From assembly GCF_903969135.1 (NCBI RefSeq), contig NZ_LR824569.1, forward strand, positions 1,984,001 to 2,048,000: a DNA stretch of 64,000 nucleotides, given 5' to 3'. Below are positions 17,957 to 26,902 of the stretch, piece by piece. The position numbers were made by a program, and so were the translations under genes. Below the pieces are notes generated by a model. The model had not been told where the DNA came from. It saw nothing but the letters and a program-made list of their open reading frames with translations, and searched no databases. The DNA is from Chryseobacterium sp. JV274 (GTDB taxonomy: Bacteria; Bacteroidota; Bacteroidia; Flavobacteriales; Weeksellaceae). Every line of letters begins with the position of its first letter. Within the stretch, counting starts at the first letter, position 1.

Positions 17957-18598
17957 TTATTTCCATTCTACTCTACCTTCCAGATAATACACTCTCCCAT
18001 TGTTTTCATACAAAAGATCATAGCCCTGAGATGTCAGATAAAAATGACAGACTTTCATCTCTCCGTTTCTGTCTTTAAACTGAATAATAGCAGGACACAT
18101 TTTCGCGCGGTCCATTTTCTTTACGATCAGATCAAAATTTTTCTGGACATTCTTTTTACCGTACAAAGACAGCATCCGGTCATCAATAAAACGGACATAT
18201 TTTAAAGAGGAAAGAGGATAAGTAATCAACGTGAAGGGTTGTCCCGCAAGTTTGGCTGCATTTTCGTTAAAAAAATTCGTGATCGAAAGACTGTCCTGTG
18301 TAATTTTTTTCACTACACTTGATTCATATCTTTTCCCGTCATTAAATTCCATACTGTATATAGCTTCCATTTTAATCGCAAATCCCTTCCCTGATTTTCT
18401 TAAATCTGTAAGGTCTGTAAATTCTTTTCCTTTTTTGATCACTAATAAAACATTCCCTTCTCCAAAATCGCAGTCATAATATTTTTTATAATCAAAAGAA
18501 TCTTCACTATTGGCTTTTAATGTATCGGCTGCAACATTTTGTGAAAAAATAAGCGCTGGCAACATCAATAAAAATAAGATCAGTTTATAATTTTTCAT
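17957..18598 (-). CDS. Exported protein of unknown function
   Basis: A 213-residue protein with an N-terminal signal peptide (MKNYKLILFLLMLPALIFSQ) and no further hydrophobic segment. The mature part contains FDYKKYYDCDFGEGNVLLVI and ends YYLEGRVEWK. I do not recognise a family. The start at 18598 fits the signal peptide; an upstream ATG at 18622 would bury it. It lies 30 nt downstream of the next gene on the same strand, so the two may form an operon of envelope proteins. Confidence 0.7.
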   Translation of the reverse strand: MKNYKLILFLLMLPALIFSQNVAADTLKANSEDSFDYKKYYDCDFGEGNVLLVIKKGKEFTDLTDLRKSGKGFAIKMEAIYSMEFNDGKRYESSVVKKITQDSLSITNFFNENAAKLAGQPFTLITYPLSSLKYVRFIDDRMLSLYGKKNVQKNFDLIVKKMDRAKMCPAIIQFKDRNGEMKVCHFYLTSQGYDLLYENNGRVYYLEGRVEWK

Positions 18599-18628
18599 GG
18601 TTGAATTATTTATGGGTAACAAACTTTT

Positions 18629-19279
18629 TCATAGCGTCTTATTTGTTTTCTGTTTCTTGAAATTCCAGTTGATGAGGGGAAGTTTTCTCTTTCCGTTTTC
18701 ATTCCATCCGCCGATCTGTATTCCTCTGAAATCCTCACATTTATTGTATAAACCAATCTGTATTCCCCTGCATTTCTGACCAACATTAGCCAGTGGCGCT
18801 ACAGAAATTCCTTTCATTTCATGATGAAGATTAAAAAATGGAGAAACAGACATCCCGTTAGTCACCGCATGTGTATTAATATTACTAGAAACATTAATCT
18901 CCAGACCATTGGTGACCGTAGGTTCCATATTGATCAGAGACAATTGAAGTCCATTGATTTTATTCATCTTTTCACGGGGAACTACTACATAATCATCATC
19001 AAGACTCCAGCTTCCTGGTGACTGTAAAGTGAAAAGCATCAGCGGAGGAAGGAAAATACCTACAACATTGAACCCAAGGCCTAATCCATTTACTTTTTTA
19101 GGCTTAAAATGATCTTCCTGATCATAGTATTTAAATAAAATTCCGTTGACGTTTCTTACATTCTTTGAAGGAGAAGCTGCTATCAATCTCGGTTTCAAAG
19201 AATCTGCTTTTAAACTGTCTGATGCATAAGCCAGACTATTGAATAAAAGAACTGCTGTAAATAAAATTCGTGTTTTCAT
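18629..19279 (-). CDS. Exported protein with LA_2272-like repeats
   Basis: A 216-residue protein with a signal peptide (MKTRILFTAVLLFNSLAYAS). The second half has short repeats of the LA_2272 surface-protein kind: VNGLGLGFNV, INGLQLSLIN, TNGLEINVSS, CRGIQIGLYN and FRGIQIGGWN, each G-hydrophobic-x-hydrophobic alternation predicting a beta-solenoid. It is probably in the envelope. Function is unknown. Its promoter region is shared with the divergent regulator gene at 19385, so it may be a target of that regulator. Confidence 0.7.
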   Translation of the reverse strand: MKTRILFTAVLLFNSLAYASDSLKADSLKPRLIAASPSKNVRNVNGILFKYYDQEDHFKPKKVNGLGLGFNVVGIFLPPLMLFTLQSPGSWSLDDDYVVVPREKMNKINGLQLSLINMEPTVTNGLEINVSSNINTHAVTNGMSVSPFFNLHHEMKGISVAPLANVGQKCRGIQIGLYNKCEDFRGIQIGGWNENGKRKLPLINWNFKKQKTNKTL

Positions 19280-19360
19280 AACTCATTATTTTAAAATTAC
19301 ATTTCAAAATTATCAGCAGAAAGCACAGTTCCGAATGTGAAAAAAAATTAAAAAAAATAC

Positions 19361-19381
19361 TACATTTGTGAAAATCACAAA
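19361..19381 (+). promoter_or_regulatory. -7 box overlapped by an inverted repeat (operator candidate)
   Basis: TACATTTG (19361-19368) is a TAnnTTTG box 16 nt before the regulator start. A perfect inverted repeat, TTTGTGA-AAA-TCACAAA (19365-19381), covers the end of the box and the transcription start. This arrangement suits autorepression by a dimeric DNA-binding protein, plausibly the product of the gene it precedes. That is inference. Confidence 0.55.
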
Positions 19382-19384
19382 ACT

Positions 19385-20314
19385 ATGCACCAGGAAGCTC
19401 TATTGAAGGAAATCCGAAGAAAAATCGGGGAAAGATCTTTAAATGATGAGATTGCCAACATTCTCAATATCAGTTATGATGCGGCCCACAGAAGAACTTC
19501 TTTGAAAGCCAAGTTCAGCTTTGAAGAAGCGCTGGAGCTTGCCAAATACTATCAGATCTCACTGGATCAGTTCCTGGGAACAGAAAATCAATTGGTTGTC
19601 AAAAGAACACAACCGGTAAGAACCACCGAAGACCTTTTAAACTATTTTGAAAACTCATTGAAAATTTTAAACGTTTTTCAGGATATCACCAATTCTAAAG
19701 TATTTTATTCCGCAAAAGACATCCCGTTTTTTTACACCATTTCAGGTTCAATGCTATCCCGTTTTAAGTTTTATGTCTGGATGAATTTACTGAACCAGGA
19801 CAAATTTCTAAGTCCTTTTCATGAGTTTAATATGGAATATCATTCAGTAAAAAATGACATGCTGAAAGATCTTTATGATAAACAAAACGTAACCGAAATC
19901 TGGAATGACACCACCATTATGAGCGCTTTGAGACAAATCTCGTTCTACTATGAGATGGGATTATTAAAGAAAAATGATGTAGATCTTATTCTGGATGACT
20001 TAAGAAAACTACTGGAAGGTCTCGAAATTAAAACACTGGAAAAAACTAATTTCCAGATATATGTGAATGATTTAGTAATTTTAAACAACAGTATTTTATT
20101 CAAAAATGAGCAGCAATGTTCCTTTTTCGTTCCTTTCAGCATGTTTGGATATATGATGACCAATGATAAAATCACCTGTGAAGATTCTCTGAGTTATTTT
20201 GAGCATCAGATCAAAAACTCCAGATCACTGAACGAATCCGGAAACCGGGAAAGGAAAATGTTCTTTAATAAAATGTATGAACAGATTGACCGATTAAAAC
20301 AGAACTTATCATGA
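19385..20314 (+). CDS. Helix-turn-helix transcriptional regulator
   Basis: A 309-residue protein. Residues 1 to about 65 form a Cro/lambda-type HTH (IRRKIGERSLNDEIANILNI, followed by SYDAAHRRTS and a FSFEEALELAKYYQIS helix). The rest is an all-alpha effector domain with no recognised signature. It overlaps the next gene, an AraC regulator, in an ATGA junction, so the two regulators are translationally coupled and probably act in one circuit. The inverted repeat over its promoter suggests autoregulation. Confidence 0.8.
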   Translation: MHQEALLKEIRRKIGERSLNDEIANILNISYDAAHRRTSLKAKFSFEEALELAKYYQISLDQFLGTENQLVVKRTQPVRTTEDLLNYFENSLKILNVFQDITNSKVFYSAKDIPFFYTISGSMLSRFKFYVWMNLLNQDKFLSPFHEFNMEYHSVKNDMLKDLYDKQNVTEIWNDTTIMSALRQISFYYEMGLLKKNDVDLILDDLRKLLEGLEIKTLEKTNFQIYVNDLVILNNSILFKNEQQCSFFVPFSMFGYMMTNDKITCEDSLSYFEHQIKNSRSLNESGNRERKMFFNKMYEQIDRLKQNLS

Positions 20315-21117
20315 ATACTCTTCGTAAAGGCGAATATTTTGGAGAAACCAATCAAATGCTCAATTTAGAAGGATTGACTATCACTGATACGGAGTATACA
20401 CATCCTTTCGTAGACTGGCATTATCATGAAAATGCCTACTTCACCTTTTTGCTTCAGGGCAATATGACAGAAGGAAACAGAAAAGAAACTTATGGCTGTT
20501 CTGCTGGAACATTATTGTACCATCATTGGGAAGATCCGCATTACAATATTAAACCGGATATTTTTACAAGAGGATTTCACATCGAACTCTCACAAAGTTG
20601 GTTTGATCATTTTGACATCCAGAAAAATAAAGTGGAAGGCAGTTTCAATATAAAAGATCCCAATCTGAAACTATTGGTTTATCAGATGTTCAAAGAAACG
20701 AAAACCAATGATTTATCTTTTGAAATAGCCGTCAATCAGTTACTATTGCATCTTTTCAGTCAATTGACCCATCAGAAGAAGATAGTTGATAGAAAGCCAG
20801 TCTGGGTACGTCAGATCAATGAAATTTTACATGAAAGCTTTACAGAAAGTCTCAATCTTACGGAGCTTTCTAAAACCCTGAACATCCATCCCATTCATCT
20901 CAGCAGGGATTTCCATAAATATTTCCACTGTAATCTGGGCGAATACCTCAGAAAATTAAAACTTAATAAATCACTTGAACTGCTGACTTTGCCCCATTCT
21001 TTAACGGATATTGCTATGGAATGCGGCTTTTCAGATCAGAGTCATTTTACCAGATGTTTTAAAGAAAATATCGGAATCACTCCCTTGAAATACAGGAATC
21101 TTTTGAAAATTCATTAG
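20311..21117 (+). CDS. AraC-family transcriptional regulator
   Basis: A 268-residue regulator with an N-terminal cupin-like part (HPFVDWHYHENAYFTFLLQG, with metal-site-like histidines) and a C-terminal AraC domain of two HTH units: LNLTELSKTLNIHPIHLSRD and LTDIAMECGFSDQSHFTRCF (about residues 185-262). The start ATG overlaps the stop of the preceding regulator (ATGA). Downstream, before the SDR gene, lies a pair of exact direct repeats spaced 21 bp, the usual geometry for an AraC dimer. The SDR gene is therefore the likely target. Confidence 0.9.
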   Translation: MNTLRKGEYFGETNQMLNLEGLTITDTEYTHPFVDWHYHENAYFTFLLQGNMTEGNRKETYGCSAGTLLYHHWEDPHYNIKPDIFTRGFHIELSQSWFDHFDIQKNKVEGSFNIKDPNLKLLVYQMFKETKTNDLSFEIAVNQLLLHLFSQLTHQKKIVDRKPVWVRQINEILHESFTESLNLTELSKTLNIHPIHLSRDFHKYFHCNLGEYLRKLKLNKSLELLTLPHSLTDIAMECGFSDQSHFTRCFKENIGITPLKYRNLLKIH

Positions 21118-21156
21118 AATCTATCTGAATTTAAATGATATAAAAACCACCATTCA

Positions 21157-21191
21157 CGATTTGGATACATCATTCCCCGATTTGGATACAT
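21157..21191. promoter_or_regulatory. Tandem direct repeats, AraC-type operator candidate
   Basis: CGATTTGGATACAT occurs at 21157-21170 and again, exactly, at 21178-21191. The 21-bp period equals two helical turns, placing both copies on the same face of DNA. They lie about 60 nt upstream of the SDR start, in the position of an activator site. Confidence 0.65.
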
Positions 21192-21249
21192 TTTCCCTTC
21201 TGTAACTTTTCATCTTTGTACCATCATTTAAACAAAAAAATATTTAAAA

Positions 21250-22089
21250 ATGGAAACAAAAAAAGTATGGTTCGTGACAGGAGCTTCAAAAGGCTTAGGA
21301 TTCGAGTTGGTAAAAAAATTATTATCCGAAGGATTTCAGGTTGCTGCAACAAGCCGTACCGTTGAATCCCTGATCTCCACCATCGGAGAAACTTCTGAAA
21401 ACTTCCTTCCGCTTAGCGTAAACATCACAGACAACAACGATATAAAATCTGCTATTGCCAAAACGGTTGAACATTTCGGACGAATTGATGTAGTTGTCAA
21501 CAATGCTGGTTATGGACAAATCGGAACCTTGGAGGAGCTTTCGGATGAAGAAGCAAGAGAAAATTATGCTGTGAATGTTTTCGGAACCTTAAATGTGATC
21601 AGAAATGCGATGCCTTATCTCCGTGAGCAAAGATCCGGAAACATCTTCAATATTTCTTCTGTTGGAGGGTATTCTGCTAATTTTCCGGGTTGGGGAATTT
21701 ACTGTTCAACAAAATTTGCTGTTGCCGGATTTACTGAAGCTTTGGCTGAAGAAGTAAAAGATTTCGGAATTCATGCTACCGTTGTGTATCCTGGATATTT
21801 CCGCACAGATTTTTTAACTAAAGATTCTGTGAAAACACCTTCTAATCCTATTCAGGCTTATGAAGCGGCAAGAAATTCTGAACAGGCCCATCTTAATGAC
21901 ATCAACGGAAACCAGCCTAATGATCCGGAAAAAGCAGCTGATGTACTGATCCAGATCAGTAAAGAGAAAAATCCGCCTGTACATTTATTATTGGGTGTCG
22001 GAACGATAGAATTTCTGAATAACAAAATTGATATTTTAAAGAAAGACGCTGAAAAATGGGAAAGTCTGACTGTTTCCACTGCGATTTAA
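21250..22089 (+). CDS. Short-chain dehydrogenase/reductase
   Basis: A 279-residue classical SDR, an NAD(P)-dependent oxidoreductase of unknown substrate. The cofactor motif TGASKGLGFE is at residues 11-20, NNAGYGQIG at about 86-94, and the active-site pair YCSTK at about 155-159 after the catalytic Ser in NISSVGGYS. It stands alone downstream of two coupled regulators and their direct repeats, suggesting inducible control. Confidence 0.92.
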   Translation: METKKVWFVTGASKGLGFELVKKLLSEGFQVAATSRTVESLISTIGETSENFLPLSVNITDNNDIKSAIAKTVEHFGRIDVVVNNAGYGQIGTLEELSDEEARENYAVNVFGTLNVIRNAMPYLREQRSGNIFNISSVGGYSANFPGWGIYCSTKFAVAGFTEALAEEVKDFGIHATVVYPGYFRTDFLTKDSVKTPSNPIQAYEAARNSEQAHLNDINGNQPNDPEKAADVLIQISKEKNPPVHLLLGVGTIEFLNNKIDILKKDAEKWESLTVSTAI

Positions 22090-22100
22090 TTTGATACTAT

Positions 22101-22204
22101 CCTTCGACTCCGCTCAGGATGACATTCCTAATACTTACTATTTTAATTTAATCGGATGAATTAAATATAAAACTTTAGAAATCATCCTGACCGGAGTCGA
22201 AGAC
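22101..22204. repeat. Inverted pair of REP-like repeats
   Basis: The left arm starts CCTTCGACTCCGCTCAGG (22101-22122). The right arm (22183-22204) is its reverse complement with about two mismatches, reading CATCCTGACCGGAGTCGAAG. About 60 nt separate them. Such pairs can fold into one long hairpin and may help terminate the SDR transcript. The unit is the same family as at 35-57 and 29793-29815. Confidence 0.75.
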
Positions 22205-22255
22205 ATTTGAATCAATACGTTATATTTTTTTCAAAAAACAACTAACTTCGCTATT

Positions 22256-23170
22256 ATGAAACAGCCTGTTCGTTTTAATTCCATTTCAGATTTTCATGCC
22301 TTCTGCAGTCTTCCCAATCCTGAGCATCCGCTGATCAGTGTGATAGATTACAGTAAAGTCCGCTATGTTGTGGATAATGACGAATTGAAATGGATTCAGA
22401 ATTTTTATTCGATTGGTTTGAAGAAAAATGTTACTCCAAAATTCAATTACGGGCAGCAGCAATATGATTTTGATTCGGGCGTATTATGTTTTGTTTCTCC
22501 ACAACAGTTTTTAAGTCTGGAAATAAGACAGGATATTGAAGTAGAGCCTACCGGATTTCTATTGCTGATTCATCCCGATTTTCTGTGGAACACTTCATTA
22601 ACCAAGAAAATAAAGTCTTATGATTTTTTCAGTTATCAGGTAAAAGAAGCTCTTTTCCTTTCTGATAAAGAAGAGAAAATCCTTGTTGATATTTTTAAAA
22701 ATATTGAACGGGAATATCAGTCCAATACAGATAGATTTACGCAGGAACTGATCATTGCCCAAATTGAATTATTACTGGTTTACTCTGACCGTTTTTATGA
22801 ACGTCAATTTTTCACCAGAAAAAAATCAAGCCACGAATTATTATACAAGTTTGAAGATATTCTTTCCCAATATTTCGAAAGTGGAAATCTTCTTGAAACC
22901 GGAATTCCATCGGTAAAAACCATTGCCGAACAAATGAATATTTCGCCCAATTATCTGGGAACACTTCTACGACTTCACACGCAGCAAAACACCCAGCAGC
23001 ACATTCAGAATAAGCTGATTGATTCTGCCAAAGAACGTTTGAGTACCACAAGTTTATCAGTAAGTGAAATTGCTTATGAACTGGGATTTGAACACCCACA
23101 GTCTTTCAGTAAGCTCTTTAAACAAAAGACGAATCAGTCTCCGGGAGAATTTAGAAAGCTTTTCAATTAG
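22256..23170 (+). CDS. AraC-family transcriptional regulator
   Basis: A 304-residue regulator. The N-terminal 190 residues form a sensor of the kind found in Bacteroidetes AraC proteins (RFNSISDFHAFCSLPNPEHP, then the IDYSKVRYV strand). The C-terminal AraC domain has VKTIAEQMNISPNYLGTLLR and VSEIAYELGFEHPQSFSKLF (about residues 220-300). A near-consensus TAACTTCG box lies about 6 nt before the ATG. No adjacent target is obvious except the serine hydrolase downstream on the same strand. Confidence 0.88.
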   Translation: MKQPVRFNSISDFHAFCSLPNPEHPLISVIDYSKVRYVVDNDELKWIQNFYSIGLKKNVTPKFNYGQQQYDFDSGVLCFVSPQQFLSLEIRQDIEVEPTGFLLLIHPDFLWNTSLTKKIKSYDFFSYQVKEALFLSDKEEKILVDIFKNIEREYQSNTDRFTQELIIAQIELLLVYSDRFYERQFFTRKKSSHELLYKFEDILSQYFESGNLLETGIPSVKTIAEQMNISPNYLGTLLRLHTQQNTQQHIQNKLIDSAKERLSTTSLSVSEIAYELGFEHPQSFSKLFKQKTNQSPGEFRKLFN

Positions 23171-23234
23171 AATACACGGCAAATAATAAAATAGCAATGT
23201 TAATTTCATTCTATTTTACCATTAAGAAGTTTGC

Positions 23235-23242
23235 TACTTTTG
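23235..23242 (+). promoter_or_regulatory. -7 box of the serine hydrolase gene
   Basis: TACTTTTG, full consensus, ends 17 nt before the ATG at 23260. It shows that translation starts at 23260 and not at the upstream in-frame ATG at 23197. Confidence 0.5.
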
Positions 23243-23259
23243 TTGAAATACTTCCTGCA

Positions 23260-24918
23260 ATGAAACCAGTTCTACTATTGATCTTTATTTTCACATTTTA
23301 TATTTATCAGGGACAAAATAAAAATATAATTAATCCTGAAAAAATTGAAAATCCAATTCAAAAAAAATATACCGGAAAAATTGTTTTCCTTAACAAAGCC
23401 GTTGCCCTTGAAAACTTAAAAGATTCGGACTTTCTCACTTCTTCTGTGTTTCAGGAAAACGGAGATCTTGGAATTCATGCTTTTTTTGACAATTCTCTTG
23501 TCAACTACCTTCATCAGCTTGAACCCAATTGGACTGTTGATGAACTATTGAAAAACGGAAATTATCAATTCTCATTTTATGCAGACGGAAAACTGATCTA
23601 TAAAGAAAATCTCAATACGGGTGCAGGTACAGCAGAAAATAAAAAAGCCAAAACCACATTGAGAATTCCTCTTCTCAGCAGTAAAAACGAAGATTCGTGG
23701 GGAAGATATCTATGGATGCGCTTCTATATGGCACACAACGGAATTGATGCTCTCACGGAAGGAAATCATATTTTAAAGATTGAAATGCGTCCGTATCTCA
23801 ATACTTCTACAATCAAGACAGGACCTGTTATAGCAGAAGGTCAGATTAATCTCAGTATTCCTTCCCAAAATATTTCTGAAAAGCAGATCGCTGTTCAGTC
23901 CATCCAACCCAGCAGTGAATGGAAGGTTTCTCAGGCAAAGATCAATACGGAAACTATCAGAAATCTGAATAAGAAAATTGCAGAAAACAGGTTTAAAAAT
24001 ATAACCGGAATTGTCGTTGTAAAAGACGGAAAATTGCTTCTTGAAGAATATTTCAACGGATCCGGAAGAGATTCTCTGCAGGATACCCGTTCTGTAGGAA
24101 AATCGTTTTCTTCAGCATTAATGGGAATTGCAATCAAGGAGGGATATTTAAAAAGCGAAAATCAAAACCTGAAAGAATTTTATGACCTGAGACAATTTAA
24201 AAATCATTCTTCCCAAAAAGAGAATGTTACTATAAAAAGTTTATTGACAATGAGTTCCGGATTTGAAGGAAACGATGAAAATTCTGAATCTGCCGGAAAT
24301 GAAGAAAACATGTATCCTACCGAAAATTGGGTGAATTTCACATTGAATCTGCCCATGACAGAGAATGTAACAGGAAAAAACTGGAGTTACTTCACAGCTG
24401 GCGTTGTGATAACCGGAGATATTTTGGATAAAACAGTTCCGCAGGGCTTAAAAAACTATGCGGATAAAAAGTTATTTCAACCGCTTGGAATCACCAATTA
24501 TAAGTGGCAGTTTACTCCACAGCAAAAACCTTCTCTGGCAGGAGGACTGCGTATGAAAGCACTTGATTTCGCAAAATTCGGGCAGCTGTACAGCAACAAT
24601 GGAGTTTGGGAGGGTAAAACTATTTTGAGTAAAGACTGGGTTAAGAAATCTTTTACCAATTATTTTTCCGATCATCAGGATTTTGAAGGCTATGGGTATT
24701 TATTCTGGAGAAAAGTTTATACTGTGGGAAACAGCAGTTATGAAGCTTTCCAATCCAGCGGAAATGGTGGAAACAAAATCATCATCTTCACCAGGATACC
24801 AGTTGTAATGGTGATTACCGCACAAGCTTACAATAAGCCCTATGCTCACTCACAAGTGGAAAAAATGGTACAGGAATATCTTTTACCCGCCTTGATGATG
24901 GATAGTAAAAATGAGTAA
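23260..24918 (+). CDS. Serine hydrolase, beta-lactamase/class C fold
   Basis: A 552-residue exported protein (signal MKPVLLLIFIFTFYIYQGQ). Residues to about 230 form an extra N-terminal beta domain. The rest is a class C beta-lactamase-like fold with the nucleophile motif SVGK in DTRSVGKSFSS near residue 285, a YF-type second element in SYFTAG, and GNGGNKIIIF near the C-terminus where the KTG/HxG element lies. Probable roles are peptidase or esterase; the exact substrate is unknown. The family is not the same as true antibiotic-resistance beta-lactamases. Confidence 0.85.
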   Translation: MKPVLLLIFIFTFYIYQGQNKNIINPEKIENPIQKKYTGKIVFLNKAVALENLKDSDFLTSSVFQENGDLGIHAFFDNSLVNYLHQLEPNWTVDELLKNGNYQFSFYADGKLIYKENLNTGAGTAENKKAKTTLRIPLLSSKNEDSWGRYLWMRFYMAHNGIDALTEGNHILKIEMRPYLNTSTIKTGPVIAEGQINLSIPSQNISEKQIAVQSIQPSSEWKVSQAKINTETIRNLNKKIAENRFKNITGIVVVKDGKLLLEEYFNGSGRDSLQDTRSVGKSFSSALMGIAIKEGYLKSENQNLKEFYDLRQFKNHSSQKENVTIKSLLTMSSGFEGNDENSESAGNEENMYPTENWVNFTLNLPMTENVTGKNWSYFTAGVVITGDILDKTVPQGLKNYADKKLFQPLGITNYKWQFTPQQKPSLAGGLRMKALDFAKFGQLYSNNGVWEGKTILSKDWVKKSFTNYFSDHQDFEGYGYLFWRKVYTVGNSSYEAFQSSGNGGNKIIIFTRIPVVMVITAQAYNKPYAHSQVEKMVQEYLLPALMMDSKNE

Positions 24919-24959
24919 TGAAAATGAGTAATGAGTAATATAAAGGGAGGAAGAAAAGC

Positions 24960-25502
24960 TTATTCGTCTTTCTTAGATGGAACCAGAAAAACATCAATAA
25001 GACCTTCAGGAAGTTCCATTTTTATGATTCTTTCTTCTCTGTCAACTTCAAGAATCCAGTCTTTGATCATAGGAATAACCACTTCTTTTCCATCCAGATT
25101 GGTAATGAAATACACCTGAGCCGTCTGATCGTTTACAGATCTGATCACTCCACAGTTATTATCATTTTGATCAAAAATTTCATACCCGATGATCTCGTGG
25201 TAATAGAATTGTTTTCCCGAAAGTTTAGGCAGTGAAGCAAGCGGAAGGTAAACATTTTTACCCAAAACCTGGTCAATCATAGCCTCAGAAGAATTTTTGA
25301 ATGCAAGATTCAGAGCATCAGATTTGCTCCATGATGATCTTTCAATAAAAAATGGAACCAATAATCCGTTGATTTCAACGAATATTGATTCCAATTTATT
25401 GTAAAGCTCGGGTTGATCGGTATCCAATTTAAGGATTACGTTACCCGCAAGTCCATGTCTGCGTGTGATTTTACCTAAAAAATAGCAATCTTCTTTACGC
25501 AT
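24960..25502 (-). CDS. rimM: Ribosome maturation factor RimM
   Basis: A 180-residue 30S assembly factor that binds S19 near the 16S 3' major domain. The N-terminal beta-barrel motif is FLGKITRRHGLAGNVILKL (residues 8-26), and the PRC-barrel follows (YYHEIIGYEIFDQNDNNCGV, then VIPMIKDWILEVDREERII). It is the second gene of an rpsP-rimM operon with a 14-nt gap. trmD and rplS, which follow in many bacteria, are absent here. Confidence 0.95.
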   Translation of the reverse strand: MRKEDCYFLGKITRRHGLAGNVILKLDTDQPELYNKLESIFVEINGLLVPFFIERSSWSKSDALNLAFKNSSEAMIDQVLGKNVYLPLASLPKLSGKQFYYHEIIGYEIFDQNDNNCGVIRSVNDQTAQVYFITNLDGKEVVIPMIKDWILEVDREERIIKMELPEGLIDVFLVPSKKDE

Positions 25503-25516
25503 AACAGGATTTGGTC

Positions 25517-26083
25517 TTAAGCTTCAGTGTTTTCTTCAGTTTCAGCAGCAGGAGCTTCTCCTTCTGTAGCCTCAGCAACAACTTCTTCAGCAGGTGCGTT
25601 TGCAGCCTCTTCAGCAGCTTTAGCATCAGCATCAGCTTGTGCAGCAGCAGCAACTCTAGCTTCGTTTACTTTTACTTCAGCATCTAAAGCAGCTTTCTTA
25701 GCATCAGCTTTAGCAGTTGCTAAACCTTCTACTTTACCTTGTACTTTAGAATCTTTAGCCTCTACCCAAGCATTGAATCTTTTTTCAGCTTCAGCTTCGT
25801 CAAAAGCACCTTTAGCTACACCACCTTGTAAGTGTTTTTTGTAAAGAGCACCTTTGTAAGATAGGATAGCTCTAGCAGTATCAGTAGGCTGAGCACCGTT
25901 GTTTAACCACTGTACAGCAGAATCAACGTTCAATTCGATAGTTGCCGGGTTAGTAATTGGGTTGTAAGTTCCTAGTTTTTCGATGAATCTACCATCTCTT
26001 CTAGCTCTAGAATCTGCAACCACGATGTGGAAAAAAGGTTTTCCTTTTTTACCGTGTCTTTGTAATCTGATTTTTACTGACAT
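25517..26083 (-). CDS. rpsP: 30S ribosomal protein S16
   Basis: A 188-residue S16. The core is residues 1 to about 85 ([46 protein letters not shown]). It is extended by about 100 residues of Ala/Glu/Lys-rich helix ([20 protein letters not shown] and an acidic C-terminus), making it over twice the usual bacterial length. Similar but shorter tails occur in Bacteroidetes S16. The tail is probably a solvent-exposed coil. First gene of the rpsP-rimM operon. Confidence 0.95.
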   Translation of the reverse strand: MSVKIRLQRHGKKGKPFFHIVVADSRARRDGRFIEKLGTYNPITNPATIELNVDSAVQWLNNGAQPTDTARAILSYKGALYKKHLQGGVAKGAFDEAEAEKRFNAWVEAKDSKVQGKVEGLATAKADAKKAALDAEVKVNEARVAAAAQADADAKAAEEAANAPAEEVVAEATEGEAPAAETEENTEA

Positions 26084-26131
26084 AATGTTTGAATTTTACG
26101 GGAACTCGTCCCAGTTAAATATTTAAGAGTG

Positions 26132-26139
26132 CAAAGATA
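26132..26139 (-). promoter_or_regulatory. rpsP -7 promoter box
   Basis: TATCTTTG on the minus strand. It predicts a leader of about 45 nt containing a small hairpin (GGGAC loop to TTCCC), the position where autogenous control of ribosomal operons is often found. No such control is demonstrated here. Confidence 0.55.
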
Positions 26140-26285
26140 GTAAAAAAGTTTGAAGTAAAAAGCTCCAGGTAAAAAGTTTTATAAATTCAAATTATTTTTT
26201 CCAAAAGCGGAAACCTGCTCTCACTACTCGCTTTTTTCTTTTACAAAGAAAAAGAGCTTAGACAGGCCGCTCGATCAGGGCTATT

Positions 26286-26798
26286 TTAAGACAAACCTCC
26301 CATATAGAAAAGTCCCAGACACTTCTGGTTTTCTTCAATAGTAAGAGCATCCTTCAACTCTTCTACAATTTTGGGAGAACTCCAATAGCATCCGATATTA
26401 TTCGCGGTGCAGGTAAGATACATGTTCTGAACCGCCATTGAAACAGCAGCTATTTCTTCCCATTCCGGAACCATTCCGCTGAAATTGACAACAATGGAAA
26501 CTACGGCGTCAGATTTATTGATTTTAAAACCAATATCCTGGTATTTCTTCTCCAAAAAAGTCTGTTCGGATTGTGTAGCTTTATAGATAGCCTGCATTTC
26601 TGAAGCCAGTTTTGCTTTTTCTTCCCCTTTGAAGATCTTGAAACGCCAAGGCTTTGTTCTTTTATGATTCGGAGCCAGTGTTGCCGAATGTAAAATTTCA
26701 TCAATGACTTCCTGAGATATTTCGGTATCAGCATAATCTTTTGGGAAAATACTTCTTCTTTGCTCTATGATTTCTTTTAAAATGGATGCTTTATTCAT
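26286..26798 (-). CDS. Nitroreductase-family protein
   Basis: A 170-residue FMN-dependent oxidoreductase of the compact nitroreductase type. It has the N-terminal RRSIFPKDY (cofactor Arg cluster), the LAPNHKRTKPWRFKIF substrate/FMN segment, and the C-terminal GLFYMGG strand (KCLGLFYMGGLS) that normally continues to an FMN-contacting Arg. The C-terminus stops at GGLS, a little shorter than most family members, so the usual last strand may be missing. A homodimer is expected. Substrate unknown. Confidence 0.85.
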   Translation of the reverse strand: MNKASILKEIIEQRRSIFPKDYADTEISQEVIDEILHSATLAPNHKRTKPWRFKIFKGEEKAKLASEMQAIYKATQSEQTFLEKKYQDIGFKINKSDAVVSIVVNFSGMVPEWEEIAAVSMAVQNMYLTCTANNIGCYWSSPKIVEELKDALTIEENQKCLGLFYMGGLS

Positions 26799-26902
26799 GT
26801 AACAAAATTACAAAAAAGATAGAAGCAGGAAGCGGGATGAAGGAAGTTTAATGTTTGGCCGGGTGATAGATGCTGGAAGCTTATCAAAATTACTTTTTAC
26901 TT

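Noticed and set aside
23260..24918. Antibiotic resistance beta-lactamase
   Set aside because: SxxK and related motifs show a serine hydrolase of class C fold, but the extra domain and length do not match AmpC.
25527..25844. Alanine/serine-rich frame of 105 codons on the plus strand
   Set aside because: Antisense shadow of the Ala/Glu-rich tail of rpsP.
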